From NCBI RefSeq assembly GCF_009674805.1, contig NZ_WKKI01000018.1, forward strand, positions 1 through 62,878: 62,878 bases of DNA. Direction: 5' to 3'. Positions within the stretch are counted from its first letter, which is position 1; the number at the start of each line of letters is the position of its first letter. Below are positions 8,218-18,012 of the stretch, one piece after another. The notes beneath the pieces were generated by a model that did not search any database, was not told the origin of the DNA, and saw only the letters and a list, made by a program, of their open reading frames with translations. The DNA is from Metabacillus lacus. GTDB taxonomy: Bacteria; Bacillota; Bacilli; Bacillales; Bacillaceae. The position numbers were made by a program, and so were the translations under genes.

Positions 8218-9165
8218 ATGGCAAAAGAAAACAAGCCCGTTTACGGAGGGCAGGCTGTGGTGGAAGGTGTGATGTTCGGCGGAAAGCATCACTATGTGAC
8301 TGCAGTCAGGAGAAAAGATGATTCTATTGAGTATTTAACGCTTCCGCGTAAATCTGATAAGCTTCTAACATCGCTAAAAAAAATTCCTTTTCTAAGAGGA
8401 ATTGTCGCAATCATAGAAGCCAGTGCAAACGGCTCCAAGCACCTGAATTTTTCAACGGACCGCTTTGATGTCGATCCAAGCGAAGATGAAAAAGTTGAGC
8501 AGGATAAAAAAGAGTCGAAGCTGTCAATGATACTAGGTGTTGCTGCGATCGGCGTAATTTCTTTTTTGTTCGGTAAGTTTATATTTACTTTGGTTCCTGT
8601 TTTTTTGGCAGAATTAACAAGACCTGTTTTTTCAGGTGATTTTTCACAGATTCTTATAGAAGGAATTTTCAAGCTTTTGTTTCTTTTAGCATATATATAT
8701 GTTATCTCATTTACCCCGTTGATTAGACGTGTCTTTCAGTACCATGGGGCAGAACATAAAGTCATTAACTGCTACGAAAGTAATCTTCCTTTGAATGTGG
8801 AAAATGTACAAAAACAGTCCAGGCTTCATTACAGATGCGGAAGCAGTTTTCTTCTGTTTACTGTTATTGTAGGCGTTTTTGTGTATATGCTTGTACCTAC
8901 AGAGCCATTATATGTACGGGTGCTAAACAGGCTTGCACTTATTCCGGTTGTGCTGGGCATTTCTTTTGAAGTCCTTCAGCTGACAAACAAACTTCGTGAT
9001 GTTCCTGTGCTGAAAGCACTTGGCTACCCAGGTTTGTGGCTGCAGCTTCTGACGACAAAAGAACCTGAAGACAAACAGGTAGAAGTGGCAATCGCAAGCT
9101 TTAATGAACTGCTGAAACTAGAAAAGGAAACAGAGTCAGCTATAAAAACAGAACAAATTGTGTAA
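8218..9165 (+). CDS. yqhQ: DUF1385 membrane protein YqhQ
   Basis: A 315-residue protein of the DUF1385 family. The start of the conserved domain, VYGGQAVVEGVMFGG, is present within the first 25 residues, followed by about four membrane helices (around 105-135, 145-170, 210-235, 240-260) and the family motif QYHGAEHKVINCYE near 180. Start set at ATG 8218; a GTG two codons earlier is possible. Function unknown; the family is conserved in Firmicutes. Confidence 0.88.
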   Translation: MAKENKPVYGGQAVVEGVMFGGKHHYVTAVRRKDDSIEYLTLPRKSDKLLTSLKKIPFLRGIVAIIEASANGSKHLNFSTDRFDVDPSEDEKVEQDKKESKLSMILGVAAIGVISFLFGKFIFTLVPVFLAELTRPVFSGDFSQILIEGIFKLLFLLAYIYVISFTPLIRRVFQYHGAEHKVINCYESNLPLNVENVQKQSRLHYRCGSSFLLFTVIVGVFVYMLVPTEPLYVRVLNRLALIPVVLGISFEVLQLTNKLRDVPVLKALGYPGLWLQLLTTKEPEDKQVEVAIASFNELLKLEKETESAIKTEQIV

Positions 9166-9196
9166 TATCCCATCAAGATTTTAAGGAGGTGGTCTC

Positions 9197-9565
9197 TTGA
9201 AACGCAAACTCAATCCATTTTTTCTTGCCATTGCTATACTTGGTGCGATCGGTTTTGTTTATATGATTGTGGAAAGACCTTCTGAGCTTGTGATGATTTT
9301 TGCAACCTATGCCGTGATCGGACTACTAATCTTTTTTGCGGTCCGTTTCTTTTTGGGAAAGAGGCTTGGCGGAGCAGACAAGAATTTCACAAAAGCTGTC
9401 AAGCAGTCAAAACGGCGCTACACGGATGGTCCGCAGACGCAGGCTAAAAGCAGCCAGTCTAAGAAACCTACCAATATCGCCAGCAAGAAAAAGCGGCAGC
9501 AGCCCTCCCACCTGACAGTGATTGAAGGAAAAAAAGGCAAAAAGAAAAATAGAGCATTTTTTTAA
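9197..9565 (+). CDS. yqhP: YqhP-like small membrane protein
   Basis: A 122-residue protein with two N-terminal membrane helices (about 8-28 and 33-52) and a long Lys/Arg/Gln-rich tail. It corresponds to YqhP (SA1362 family) by position. A perfect AAGGAGG is placed 8 bases before a TTG start. Its last four bases overlap the tail of the convergent yqhO gene. Function unknown. Confidence 0.75.
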   Translation: MKRKLNPFFLAIAILGAIGFVYMIVERPSELVMIFATYAVIGLLIFFAVRFFLGKRLGGADKNFTKAVKQSKRRYTDGPQTQAKSSQSKKPTNIASKKKRQQPSHLTVIEGKKGKKKNRAFF

Positions 9566-10443
9566 AATGCCCATCTCCTTAAGAATTCTTCTGTTTTACT
9601 TCTTCCTAGCTCAACCAGAGCTAGTTTTTTTTGTTCTGTTAAACCAAATTCCGTCGTTAAAACATGATCTACCGGAATAAACACAATATTTTTTTCATGC
9701 TTTGAAGAAATATGCCTTGCATCATGTGCATTTTTCATCGTTTCAAAAAGTGCATTGTACAATTCAAAAGCATTCGTAATTTTATGCTTGGATGATTCCT
9801 GATCGTTTGAGCTGAGCTTTATGCCAAGCACAGGCCGCATTTGGTGATTGTTCCTGCAAAACAGCCATATCGGAAAATTGCTGAGCACTCCCCCGTCCAC
9901 TACAAGGCTCACTCCTTCTGATGCAGTCAATTTTACAGGTTCAAAAAAATAAGGAAGGCTGCAGCTCATTCTAACCGCCCTGGCGATCGAAAAGCTTTCA
10001 GGCATAATCCCATAGGAGATTAAATCGTCGGGAAGAACCATCATCCTTCCATTGGTAATATCAGATGCAATAATTCTTAAAGCCCCTTTTTTTAAATCCC
10101 CGAAAGTAGAGACATTTTTATTTTTCAGCTTTTGTGCAATCCATTGTTCCAGCTTATTTCCTCTATATAGTCCCAGCCTCCAGTAGATCGATACCCAGCG
10201 CCATATTTTGGAGGGAATGAGCGTTTTTCGTTCATCAAGAAAGCTGCTTAATTCCAGCTCTTCCAGCATTTCTCTCACCTCAGAGCTGTTATATCCCGCT
10301 GCTATAAATGCAGCTACGATAGAACCAGCACTTGTTCCGGCAACCCTGACATATTTTAAGCCTCTTTTCTCTACAGCTTCAAAAGCCCCCGCAAATGCAA
10401 GACCTTTGATTCCGCCGCCGGAAAATACTCCATCGATATACAA
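9562..10443 (-). CDS. yqhO: Patatin-like phospholipase family protein YqhO
   Basis: Predicted serine lipid hydrolase. The patatin features are all visible: oxyanion loop GGGIKG (residues 8-13), nucleophile elbow GTSAGS around 37-42 and the DGG (near 185) supplying the dyad aspartate. 293 residues. Tail-to-tail overlap of four bases with yqhP. The physiological substrate is not known. Confidence 0.9.
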   Translation of the reverse strand: MYIDGVFSGGGIKGLAFAGAFEAVEKRGLKYVRVAGTSAGSIVAAFIAAGYNSSEVREMLEELELSSFLDERKTLIPSKIWRWVSIYWRLGLYRGNKLEQWIAQKLKNKNVSTFGDLKKGALRIIASDITNGRMMVLPDDLISYGIMPESFSIARAVRMSCSLPYFFEPVKLTASEGVSLVVDGGVLSNFPIWLFCRNNHQMRPVLGIKLSSNDQESSKHKITNAFELYNALFETMKNAHDARHISSKHEKNIVFIPVDHVLTTEFGLTEQKKLALVELGRSKTEEFLRRWAF

Positions 10444-10616
10444 TCGCCCTCACCCCTTCAGAACGCCGTCTGTATATATGTAAGAAAAAGAAGAGGAAGA
10501 TAGACCATAATGGCAAAAAAAGAGGCAATCCGTCTTATGGGCTGAAATGATAATAGCTGTGTAGAACGCAAAGCAGCAGATACGCCGGCGACATTCCCCA
10601 AGAGGCATAAACGCAA
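10444..10616. other. Gap between mntR terminator and yqhO
   Basis: Apart from the yqhO leader, one minus-strand frame (about 10458-10610) stays open and reads as a hydrophobic peptide ending near AIMVYLPLLFLTYIQTAF, but it has no ribosome binding site and starts inside the terminator region. It may be a gene relic or chance. Confidence 0.3.
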
Positions 10617-10641
10617 AAAGCCCGGATTTCTCCGGGCTTCT
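10615..10641 (-). terminator. Terminator after mntR
   Basis: AAGCCCGGA (10618-10626) and TCCGGGCTT (10631-10639) form a 9-bp stem, with an A tract at 10615-10619 that is the T run on the minus strand. Confidence 0.85.
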
Positions 10642-10656
10642 TGTTTCAGGGTTTTA

Positions 10657-11088
10657 TTATGTTTCAGGGCTGTTTTCAGCTTGTTTATTAAGCTTTTTTA
10701 AAAGATCAATTCTGCTTTCATCTTCTTGAAAATATTGGACAAGGTCGCCGATCCGGTCAATGGCATCCCAGCTCAAATGATGTTCTATCCCTTCAACATC
10801 ATTGTAAATATTAGCTTCCTCTACACCAATTATCCGGAGAAAATCTTCTAGAAGTTCATGCCTGGACAATAGACGCTTGCCTATTTTTTTTCCTTTTGGA
10901 GTCAGTATGAGGCCCCTGTATTTTTCATAAATGAGGTAGCCGTCTTTGTCGAGCTTTTGCACCATCTTAGTCACAGAAGACGGATGGACAGCGAGCGCCT
11001 CAGCTATATCAGATACTCTTGCATAGCCTTTATCTTCAATTAATTTATATATTTGTTCTATGTAGTCTTCCATACTTGGTGTAGGCAT
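10657..11088 (-). CDS. mntR: Manganese transport regulator MntR
   Basis: DtxR-family Mn(II)-dependent repressor of manganese uptake genes and activator of efflux genes. The 143 residues are nearly collinear with B. subtilis MntR (142 residues): winged helix (1-70, with [21 protein letters not shown]) and metal-binding/dimerisation region with the ligands Asp8, Glu11, His77 and EGIEHHLSW around 99-107. The ATG follows a GGAGG-type site (plus-strand GGACCTCCC). Monocistronic, bounded by its own terminator. Confidence 0.97.
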   Translation of the reverse strand: MPTPSMEDYIEQIYKLIEDKGYARVSDIAEALAVHPSSVTKMVQKLDKDGYLIYEKYRGLILTPKGKKIGKRLLSRHELLEDFLRIIGVEEANIYNDVEGIEHHLSWDAIDRIGDLVQYFQEDESRIDLLKKLNKQAENSPET

Positions 11089-11195
11089 CCAGGACCTCCC
11101 TTAAAAAGCCATTTCATCTGTAAGAAACCATTTCAAGTTTACACCAGATGCTGCTGAATGACAAGCTGAGCGTGAAAGTTCAGAAGGTTATGCTC

Positions 11196-11226
11196 TTAAA
11201 AAAACCCCCATTCAGGGGGTTTATCC
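11196..11226 (-). terminator. Terminator overlapping the stop of the C26 amidotransferase gene
   Basis: AAACCCCC (about 11202-11209) pairs with GGGGGTTT (11215-11222), with a TTTTTTT run on the minus strand. The stop codon is inside the stem. Confidence 0.85.
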
Positions 11227-11961
11227 GGCATATTCCTTGCTGCTGCATTGTTCAATAAACATGTCAAACAGCTTTTGCATGTTTTCATACTTTTTCGCCA
11301 TTTCTTCAGGATGCCACTGAACTCCAAGAACAGGCCAGCTTTTATCTTTTCCTTCCACTGCTTCAATGACTCCGTCCGGAGCATGTGCAGTAGCTGTCAG
11401 ATCTTCTGCCAAGTCGTCAATCGCCTGATGATGGAGGCTGTTAATCTCAATCTCTGGACTTCCCATAATTTCGTAGAGCCTGGTCCCTTCCTTTATCTCA
11501 AGCATATGAGTAGCATCCGGAAGTACCGCATCCTGAGAGTGCTTGATCGCATCATCCCCAAATTCATACTCTATATCCTGTATCAGTGTTCCGCCAAGGG
11601 CGACATTAAGCGTTGAAATTCCTCTGCAAATTGCGAAGAGGGGAGTTTTTTCCTTTTTTGCCATTTTTACAACGTTCATCTCGGTAATATCTCTGTCCCG
11701 GTTGACCCTCCCTACTCCCGGACGCGGGTTTTGTTTATAGGAAAGCGGGTCAATGTCTTCTCCCCCGCTTAATAGAATGCCATCACATAACTTCACCCAA
11801 TTTTCAGCAGAATCTTCGTTCACATCTATTGGAATTATAAGAGGTGTACCTCCAGCCTTAATAATGGCTTCAGGATAAGCATAATGAATAAGAACTGCGT
11901 CATTTCCCTTATGATTTACGGTGGAGCTTGTTATGCCGATTACTGGTTTCTTTGCAGTCAT
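11221..11961 (-). CDS. Gamma-glutamyl-gamma-aminobutyrate hydrolase family protein (class I glutamine amidotransferase, C26)
   Basis: A 246-residue peptidase C26 homologue related to PuuD. It has the Cys nucleophile in FAICRGIS (about residue 112), and GVQWHPEE near 212-219 with the catalytic His and Glu. Members cleave gamma-glutamyl amides such as gamma-glutamyl-GABA; the true substrate here is not known. The start ATG 11959-11961 is preceded by a strong AGGAGG; an upstream in-frame start at 12081 would add 40 residues unlike the family. Transcribed alone, between nrdJ and mntR. Confidence 0.88.
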   Translation of the reverse strand: MTAKKPVIGITSSTVNHKGNDAVLIHYAYPEAIIKAGGTPLIIPIDVNEDSAENWVKLCDGILLSGGEDIDPLSYKQNPRPGVGRVNRDRDITEMNVVKMAKKEKTPLFAICRGISTLNVALGGTLIQDIEYEFGDDAIKHSQDAVLPDATHMLEIKEGTRLYEIMGSPEIEINSLHHQAIDDLAEDLTATAHAPDGVIEAVEGKDKSWPVLGVQWHPEEMAKKYENMQKLFDMFIEQCSSKEYAG

Positions 11962-12053
11962 CTTAATTCCTCCTGTAACTTTCTCGCATATCGAATGTAC
12001 TAGGTTTATACCCGTTCTCAATAAGGGGCACACTTTTTTACTTTTATAGATAC

Positions 12054-12096
12054 GAAAAAAGCACAAGAATGCCGCATGCATCCTTGTGCCTTTTTA
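12054..12096. terminator. Bidirectional terminator after nrdJ
   Basis: GCACAAGAATGC (12061-12072) pairs with GCATCCTTGTGC (12078-12089), flanked by A and T runs on both sides. Confidence 0.8.
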
Positions 12097-12115
12097 ATAT
12101 TAGAGGTCAAAACAC

Positions 12116-14677
12116 TTACAATCCGCACTTGAGCTGAGCACCGCAGCTTGTACAAGTATTGCAGCCGCCCAGGTCTTCAACTGTACCTTCACGGCAAACA
12201 GGACATGTATTGCCCACTTCATTTCCGATTGTAACATCTGTTGATCTCAGGGCATGTATGGTATCTACCAGTACAACTTTCCCCTTCTCGGGAGCGGTGT
12301 TTTCTTCTTCCCCGTCATCCATAATATTTTCTTCTGCTTTCAGGGTTAACACCTGAGTGTCACGGCTGCCGTCTACGTAAACCGTTCCACCTTTTGCTCC
12401 CCCTTTATAAAGCCGTTCGTACACGTCCTTCACCTGATCCACTGAATAGCCTTTTGGGGCATTCACTGTTTTGCTGATGGAACTGTCGATCCACCGCTGA
12501 ATGACACATTGAGCATCCGCATGAGCTTCAGGAGCAAGCTCCATTGCTGAGATGAACCAGGAAGGAAGATTTTCCGGATCTGCATCAGGGTTTCCATCAA
12601 GATATTCCTGAACAATATCAGCCTTTACTTCGATAAACTTGCCAAGTCTTCCGCTTCTGAAGTAAGAAAATGAGAAGTATGGCTCAAGACCCGTAGAAAC
12701 ACCAACCATCGTGCCCGTAGATCCAGTCGGAGCCACAGTCAGAAGGTGGGAATTGCGAATTCCATATTTCAGAATGCCTTCTTTTACATCCTCAGGCATT
12801 TTTTTCATGTAGCCTGTTTCAGTAAACGCTTTTCGGAGTGCCTCCTGTTCCTTTTCTGAATCTGCTGTAAGGAAAGGAAAGCTTCCTTTTTCTTTAGCGA
12901 GTTCAATGGAAGCGCGGTAAGCTGTAACAGCAATTGTTTCAAATACTTTGTCAATCAGCTTATTTCCCTCTTCGCTGCCGTATTCCGTTTCACAGTAGAT
13001 CAGCAGGTCATGTAGCCCCATGACACCAAGTCCGACCCTTCTCTCTCCAAGAGCCTGCTTTTTATTTTCTTCAAGAAAATAAGGAGTAGCATCAATTACA
13101 TTGTCCTGCATTCTTACGCCGGTTTCGACAGTTTCTTTCAGTTTTTCATAATCTACAGTTTTTGAAGCTTTGTCAGCCATTTCAGCAAGATTAACTGCAG
13201 CGAGGTTACAAACACTGTAAGGAGCGAGCGGCTGCTCACCGCATGGATTAGTTGCGACAACCTTATGTCCATAAGCGGCTGCGTTCGTCATTTCATTTGC
13301 ATTATCAATAAAGAATATACCTGGCTCCGCTGAATAGGTCGCACAAATATTAATCAGATTCCATAATTCTTTTGCTTTAAGCTTTCTGTATGTTCTAACT
13401 TTGTATCCTTTGGCTTCCCACTCACGGACATCGCCAGATTCGTGCCATTGTTCATTATAATTTTTCATCTGCTCCTTATTGTAGCTTTCCACATCAGGGA
13501 AGCGCAGTTCATAATCGGCATCATGCTCGACAGCGTCCATGAATTCCTTTGTAAGGCAGACGGAAATGTTGGCACCAGTTAAAAACTCGGGATTATGGAC
13601 AGTATAAGTTCCTCCAATGCCAAGTTTCATTTCTGCTTCTTTAATCGTCTTTGGAGAGAATCCTCCATTTCCAGGTACATTTTTAAAATTCACGATGCCC
13701 TGGTACATTTCTTCTTCCTGCAAAGTCAGCGGAGTAAATTTCAGCTTGTCCTCAGCAGCTTTACGAATGCCTTCATCCCCTGTATTTTCTATTAAATAAC
13801 GAAGAATACGCGGATTTTGCATTTTACTGATAATAAATTCAACAATGTCAGGATGCCAGTCGGCCAGCATGATCATTTGCGCACCACGCCTTGAGCCGCC
13901 CTGCTCTACAAGATGAGTCAGTTTGGCAATATCATCAAGCCATGATACAGAGCCTGAAGATTTGCCGTTAACGCCTTTCGCAAGCGTATTTCGGGGCCTT
14001 AACGTTGAGCCGTTTGTCCCGACGCCGCCGCCCCGGCTCATGATTTCCATAACCTGTTTGCGATGCTCGGAAATGCCTTCTCTGGAATCCTGGACAAACG
14101 GCATAACATAACAGTTGAAGTATGTAACGTCCGTATCTGCTCCTGCACCATATAAAACCCTGCCTGCAGGAATAAAATTCAAGGAAGACAACTGTTGATA
14201 ATACTTTTCAAACCATTCATTCCGCTTTTCTTCTGTTGCTTCAACTGATGCAAGTCCTGCTGCATTACGCCTTGCAATTTGCTCGTAATAGATTTCCAGT
14301 GGCTTTTCAATCACATCAAGTGATTTCTTTATGATGCCTGTTTCCATATCTTCCGGCTTATCCAGGGCATGGCGGTATTCTTCTTCCACCTGTACCAGCG
14401 CTGTTTTTTGCTGCCAGTCAATCTCCTTGATATATCCAAGTCCCCGTGCAGGAAATTTCGGATCTTCCTTAATTGTCAAAACAACAAAGTCACCTGCAGA
14501 AAGGGTAATTTTTTCAGTGTCTTTAAAAGTGTAGCGATCCAGCATCACAAGCCTTGAAACACCCTTGTGGGTCATTTTCATATCGCTTGTAACAGGGTGA
14601 ACCTGAGGAAACAGCCCGATGTCTTTATTTAACTTTTCGATATCAATTTTTAATATATTGTTTACTGCAACAGACAT
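12116..14677 (-). CDS. nrdJ: Vitamin B12-dependent (class II) ribonucleotide reductase
   Basis: Reduces ribonucleotides to deoxyribonucleotides using adenosylcobalamin to generate the thiyl radical. The 853 residues show the reductase barrel with GGGVGTNGS (about 213-221), the finger loop NPCGEQPLAPYSVCNL (about 473-488), and a C-terminal zinc-ribbon tail with paired CPVC and CTSC motifs plus the terminal Cys used for re-reduction. No accessory subunit is needed, so oxygen-independent dNTP synthesis is possible. Upstream are two NrdR-like boxes. B. subtilis itself has only the class I NrdEF enzyme, so this is a difference from the reference gene order. Confidence 0.95.
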   Translation of the reverse strand: MSVAVNNILKIDIEKLNKDIGLFPQVHPVTSDMKMTHKGVSRLVMLDRYTFKDTEKITLSAGDFVVLTIKEDPKFPARGLGYIKEIDWQQKTALVQVEEEYRHALDKPEDMETGIIKKSLDVIEKPLEIYYEQIARRNAAGLASVEATEEKRNEWFEKYYQQLSSLNFIPAGRVLYGAGADTDVTYFNCYVMPFVQDSREGISEHRKQVMEIMSRGGGVGTNGSTLRPRNTLAKGVNGKSSGSVSWLDDIAKLTHLVEQGGSRRGAQMIMLADWHPDIVEFIISKMQNPRILRYLIENTGDEGIRKAAEDKLKFTPLTLQEEEMYQGIVNFKNVPGNGGFSPKTIKEAEMKLGIGGTYTVHNPEFLTGANISVCLTKEFMDAVEHDADYELRFPDVESYNKEQMKNYNEQWHESGDVREWEAKGYKVRTYRKLKAKELWNLINICATYSAEPGIFFIDNANEMTNAAAYGHKVVATNPCGEQPLAPYSVCNLAAVNLAEMADKASKTVDYEKLKETVETGVRMQDNVIDATPYFLEENKKQALGERRVGLGVMGLHDLLIYCETEYGSEEGNKLIDKVFETIAVTAYRASIELAKEKGSFPFLTADSEKEQEALRKAFTETGYMKKMPEDVKEGILKYGIRNSHLLTVAPTGSTGTMVGVSTGLEPYFSFSYFRSGRLGKFIEVKADIVQEYLDGNPDADPENLPSWFISAMELAPEAHADAQCVIQRWIDSSISKTVNAPKGYSVDQVKDVYERLYKGGAKGGTVYVDGSRDTQVLTLKAEENIMDDGEEENTAPEKGKVVLVDTIHALRSTDVTIGNEVGNTCPVCREGTVEDLGGCNTCTSCGAQLKCGL

Positions 14678-14741
14678 AAATAACAGCTCCTTAATCTATC
14701 TCTAAATCTATAAAAATAACACTACCATATCCCTATTACAC

Positions 14742-14757
14742 AATCAACATATAGTGT
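14742..14757. promoter_or_regulatory. NrdR box 1
   Basis: On the minus strand ACACTATATGTTGATT resembles the NrdR consensus ACACWATATATWGTGT, with strongest agreement in the left half and centre. The second box begins 33 bp away, about three helical turns, as is usual for tandem NrdR sites. Confidence 0.6.
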
Positions 14758-14774
14758 TTGTATATTATTCGACA

Positions 14775-14790
14775 ACACCATATGTTGGGT
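14775..14790. promoter_or_regulatory. NrdR box 2
   Basis: ACACCATATGTTGGGT matches the left half and core of the NrdR consensus. Its spacing from box 1 (33 bp, start to start) supports both sites as a pair that would repress nrdJ when dATP/ATP-bound NrdR is present. Confidence 0.55.
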
Positions 14791-15030
14791 TTGGAGAGGA
14801 TTTTAAAGAAATTGTCAAATAAAAAAAAGAATATGAAACGGAGAAAAAAGGAGAAAATGAAAGGTAGATATATCTCAATGTAGAATTTCAAAGAAATTTG
14901 TCGTTTGCGTATTCTCTTGTACTTGAAGATTCTAATTTACAGGGTTTCAACAAATGAATCAACAGAATAAAATTGCCAAAAGGAACTACAAAGTTGGATT
15001 GATTATAATTAATTCTTGTTTAACCAGCCG

Positions 15031-15053
15031 GAAAAGGAGCAGCATCTGCTCCC
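15031..15053 (-). terminator. Terminator after lipM
   Basis: GGAGCAG (15036-15042) and CTGCTCC (15046-15052) with a 3-base loop; TTTTCC follows on the minus strand. A short T tract makes it moderate. Confidence 0.6.
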
Positions 15054-15889
15054 TATCTTTTGTGATTCCATTGTGGTGATTCATATTTTTCTTTGGCTAG
15101 CTTCATGACAATCTCTTTTTCTTCCGCAGTCAGTTCATACGGCTGCAGTGAGATATTCAAGCCTTGTTCAAATCCCTCTTTAAAAGCAGCTGCGGCATCC
15201 ACAAGGGTGACAGCCACTGAAGAAAGCGCATTAATCGCAACTGCCTTATTTTTAAAATTCCGCTGCATTCTTTCTCTGACTCTCTCACTCGGATAATGAA
15301 AAAGATCAAACAGCTTGTCTTCATCAATATCAAGCAGAATTGATCCATGCTGCAAGATGACACCTTTCTGCCTCGTTTGTGCGCTCCCGGCCACTTTCCT
15401 TCCTTCGACAACAAGCTCATACCAAGAGGGAGCATCAAAGCATACGGATGAACGGGGATCTTTCAGCCCCTGTTTCTCCTCTTCAGTCCTCGGGATGGCA
15501 AAATAGGCATCCAGTCCAAGCTTTCTAAAGCCTTCCAATATTCCTTCAGATATCACCCTGTATGCTTCAGTAACTGTCTTGGGCATGTTTGGGTGGCTTT
15601 CCGAAACAATTACACTGTAAGTCAGCTCCTGATCATGAAGGACGCCTCTTCCTCCTGTCGGTCTTCTGACGAAACCCAAACCGTATTTTTCAACTGCCGA
15701 AAAATTTATTTCCTTTTCAGCTTTTTGAAAATACCCGATAGACAGAGTTGCTGGATTCCAGCTGTAAAAACGGATGGTCGGCGGGATCTTTCCCTCGCTG
15801 TGCCAATCAAGAAGGGCTTCATCCAAAGCCATATTGAAAGCCGGGCTGCATGCGCCGGAATCAATAAATCTCCACACTTCTTTTTCCAT
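15053..15889 (-). CDS. lipM: Octanoyl transferase LipM
   Basis: Transfers octanoate from acyl carrier protein to GcvH, the first step of lipoate assembly in Bacillus. The 278-residue LplA/LipB-fold protein has [12 protein letters not shown] (about 76-87), the catalytic cysteine in [14 protein letters not shown] (about 150) and [19 protein letters not shown] (about 168-185). Its location near the glycine cleavage genes agrees with GcvH as acceptor. The start ATG at 15887-15889 has only a weak upstream site. Divergent from yqhL. Confidence 0.95.
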   Translation of the reverse strand: MEKEVWRFIDSGACSPAFNMALDEALLDWHSEGKIPPTIRFYSWNPATLSIGYFQKAEKEINFSAVEKYGLGFVRRPTGGRGVLHDQELTYSVIVSESHPNMPKTVTEAYRVISEGILEGFRKLGLDAYFAIPRTEEEKQGLKDPRSSVCFDAPSWYELVVEGRKVAGSAQTRQKGVILQHGSILLDIDEDKLFDLFHYPSERVRERMQRNFKNKAVAINALSSVAVTLVDAAAAFKEGFEQGLNISLQPYELTAEEKEIVMKLAKEKYESPQWNHKR

Positions 15890-16090
15890 GATTATTCCCT
15901 CACCGCACTAACTTTTTTATGTACATCTGCCAGCAGGCAGACAACACTATAATAGTCTATCAGAACAAAAATAAGATGCAAATATTTCTCCTTTCCCAAG
16001 GTGACAAGTTAGACAAGCTTTTATATAATATAATAATTGAGCCTAAAGTTCCTTACGGAGCTTTGACTATATCAAAAGGAGTCGGTCTGC

Positions 16091-16465
16091 ATGTATTTGT
16101 TACTGGGATTAATTGGAGCGATTTTGGCATACTCCATTTTCACTTATTTTTATCAGCGGAGAATTATGAAATCCCTGACTGAAGAAGAATTTAAAGCGGG
16201 CTACCGAAAAGCACAGCTGATTGATGTGCGGGAGCCGAAAGAGTATGATGGAGGCCACATTTTGGGCGCCAGAAATATTCCCCTCTCCCAAATGAGGGTT
16301 AGACATAAAGAAATCCGTCCTGATCAGCCTGTATATATTTACTGCCAAAATACAGTCCGAAGCGGAAGAGCCGCAGCTATGCTGCGAAAAAAAGGCGTTA
16401 AAAACATCTCAACGCTAAAAGGCGGCTACAAGCAATGGACTGGCAAGATTAAAACTAAAAAATAA
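16091..16465 (+). CDS. yqhL: Membrane-anchored rhodanese-like protein YqhL
   Basis: 124 residues: an N-terminal membrane helix (about 1-20) followed by a single rhodanese domain with the active-site cysteine in the loop YIYCQNTVRSG (about residue 85-95). Single-domain rhodaneses carry persulfide sulfur. The topology places the domain in the cytosol. AAAGGAG at 16077-16083 serves the ATG. Conserved next to lipM in Bacillus. Confidence 0.9.
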   Translation: MYLLLGLIGAILAYSIFTYFYQRRIMKSLTEEEFKAGYRKAQLIDVREPKEYDGGHILGARNIPLSQMRVRHKEIRPDQPVYIYCQNTVRSGRAAAMLRKKGVKNISTLKGGYKQWTGKIKTKK

Positions 16466-16467
16466 AA

Positions 16468-16502
16468 AAAAAATGCAATGCTGAGCGCATTGCATTTTTT
16501 CT
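16468..16502. terminator. Bidirectional terminator between yqhL and gcvPB
   Basis: AATGCAATGC and GCATTGCATT (within 16472-16496) form a perfect stem flanked by an A run on one side and a T run on the other, so it can serve both convergent genes. Confidence 0.85.
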
Positions 16503-16548
16503 TTGCTGCTTTTCTGATCGTCTGTCCATCCTGTGCAGAAAGCAAGTA

Positions 16549-18012
16549 TCAGGACTGTTTTTGATAGCGAAGTACGGGTTTCCTAGCTGCCAATGTTTCA
16601 TCAAGCCTTTTAACGACAGTTGTATGAGGTGCTTCCTGAACAACTTCTGGATTTTCTTCAGCTTCTTTTGCAATTGTAATCATTGCATCGATAAAAGCAT
16701 CCAATGTTTCCTTTGATTCCGTTTCTGTAGGCTCTATCATGATGCATTCCTCAACATTGAGAGGGAAATAGATGGTAGGCGGGTGATAGCCGAAATCAAG
16801 CAGTCTTTTTGCGATATCCAGTGTTCTGACACCAAGCTTTTTCTGACGCTTGCCGGACAAGACAAATTCATGCTTGCAGTGCCTGTCAAATGGAAGATCA
16901 TAATATGGCTGCAGCCTTCTCATCATATAGTTTGCGTTGAGAACTGCATACTCGGTCACCGCTTTCAGTCCATCCGGCCCCATTGTGCGTATATAGGTAT
17001 ATGCTCTGACATTTATGCCGAAGTTTCCGTAAAACGGTTTAACACGGCCGATTGACTGCGGCCTGTCATATTCAAAATGATACTCATTATCTCTTTTTAT
17101 AAGCACCGGTTTTGGAAGGAAAGGAATCAAATCTTGTTTTACTCCTACAGGCCCTGATCCAGGACCGCCGCCGCCATGAGGACCAGTGAACGTTTTATGC
17201 AAATTCAAGTGAACCACATCAAAGCCCATATCCCCCGGCCTTGCTTTGCTAAGTACTGCATTCAGGTTGGCTCCGTCATAATACAGTTTTCCCCCTGCTT
17301 CATGAACGATGGAAGCCATCTCGAGAATCTGCTCTTCAAATAATCCCAATGTATTAGGATTTGTCAGCATAAGAGCTGCTGTATCCTCGCCAACCACTCT
17401 TTTTAAATCGTCCAAATCTACAAGACCGTGTTCATTTGACTTTACAGTTATTGTTTCAAAGCCCGCCACAGTCGCTGAAGCCGGATTTGTACCGTGGGCC
17501 GAATCCGGCACAATCACTTTTGTTCTTTTTTCATCGCCGTTTGCCTCATGGTAAGCGCGGATCATCATTAATCCGGTCCATTCACCATGTGCTCCTGCAG
17601 CTGGCTGAAGAGTTACTTCATCCATTCCCGTGATTTCCTTCAAGTGTTCCTGTAGATCATACATCAACTCCATGGCTCCCTGAACTGTGTTCTCCTCCTG
17701 CAGAGGATGAATATGGGCAAACCCTGGAACTCTTGCTATGAATTCATTGATCTTCGGATTGTATTTCATTGTACAGGAACCCAGCGGATAAAAGCCTGAA
17801 TCCACACCATGATTTCGCTTAGACAGAGCTGTGTAGTGACGCATAATATCGAGCTCTGAGACTTCAGGAAGCTCAGGTTCTTCTGTGCGGAGGTACTCCT
17901 CTGGAATCAACTCTCCAATGTCTGAAAGAGGAATATCCATTTCAGGAAGGCTGTAACCGATTCGCCCCGGCTTGCTTAATTCAAAGATAAGTGCTTGATC
18001 TTGATTATTCAT
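16549..18012 (-). CDS. gcvPB: Glycine dehydrogenase (decarboxylating) subunit 2
   Basis: C-terminal half of the split P-protein of the glycine cleavage system, 487 residues. The PLP lysine lies in [18 protein letters not shown] (about 270-288). With GcvPA it decarboxylates glycine and passes the aminomethyl group to lipoylated GcvH. It overlaps gcvPA by 8 bases. The operon is gcvT-gcvPA-gcvPB as in B. subtilis. Confidence 0.97.
   Translation of the reverse strand: MNNQDQALIFELSKPGRIGYSLPEMDIPLSDIGELIPEEYLRTEEPELPEVSELDIMRHYTALSKRNHGVDSGFYPLGSCTMKYNPKINEFIARVPGFAHIHPLQEENTVQGAMELMYDLQEHLKEITGMDEVTLQPAAGAHGEWTGLMMIRAYHEANGDEKRTKVIVPDSAHGTNPASATVAGFETITVKSNEHGLVDLDDLKRVVGEDTAALMLTNPNTLGLFEEQILEMASIVHEAGGKLYYDGANLNAVLSKARPGDMGFDVVHLNLHKTFTGPHGGGGPGSGPVGVKQDLIPFLPKPVLIKRDNEYHFEYDRPQSIGRVKPFYGNFGINVRAYTYIRTMGPDGLKAVTEYAVLNANYMMRRLQPYYDLPFDRHCKHEFVLSGKRQKKLGVRTLDIAKRLLDFGYHPPTIYFPLNVEECIMIEPTETESKETLDAFIDAMITIAKEAEENPEVVQEAPHTTVVKRLDETLAARKPVLRYQKQS

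Larger units (their letters stand above)
14678..15030. other. Promoter region of nrdJ
   Basis: Over 350 bases without a gene. It contains the nrdJ ribosome binding site (plus-strand AGCTCCTTA), two NrdR-type boxes and AT-rich DNA. No cobalamin riboswitch signature was found despite the B12 dependence of the enzyme. Confidence 0.6.

Noticed and set aside
14678-15030. Cobalamin riboswitch before nrdJ
   Set aside because: No B12-box-like GCCACTG or other conserved core was found on the minus strand.
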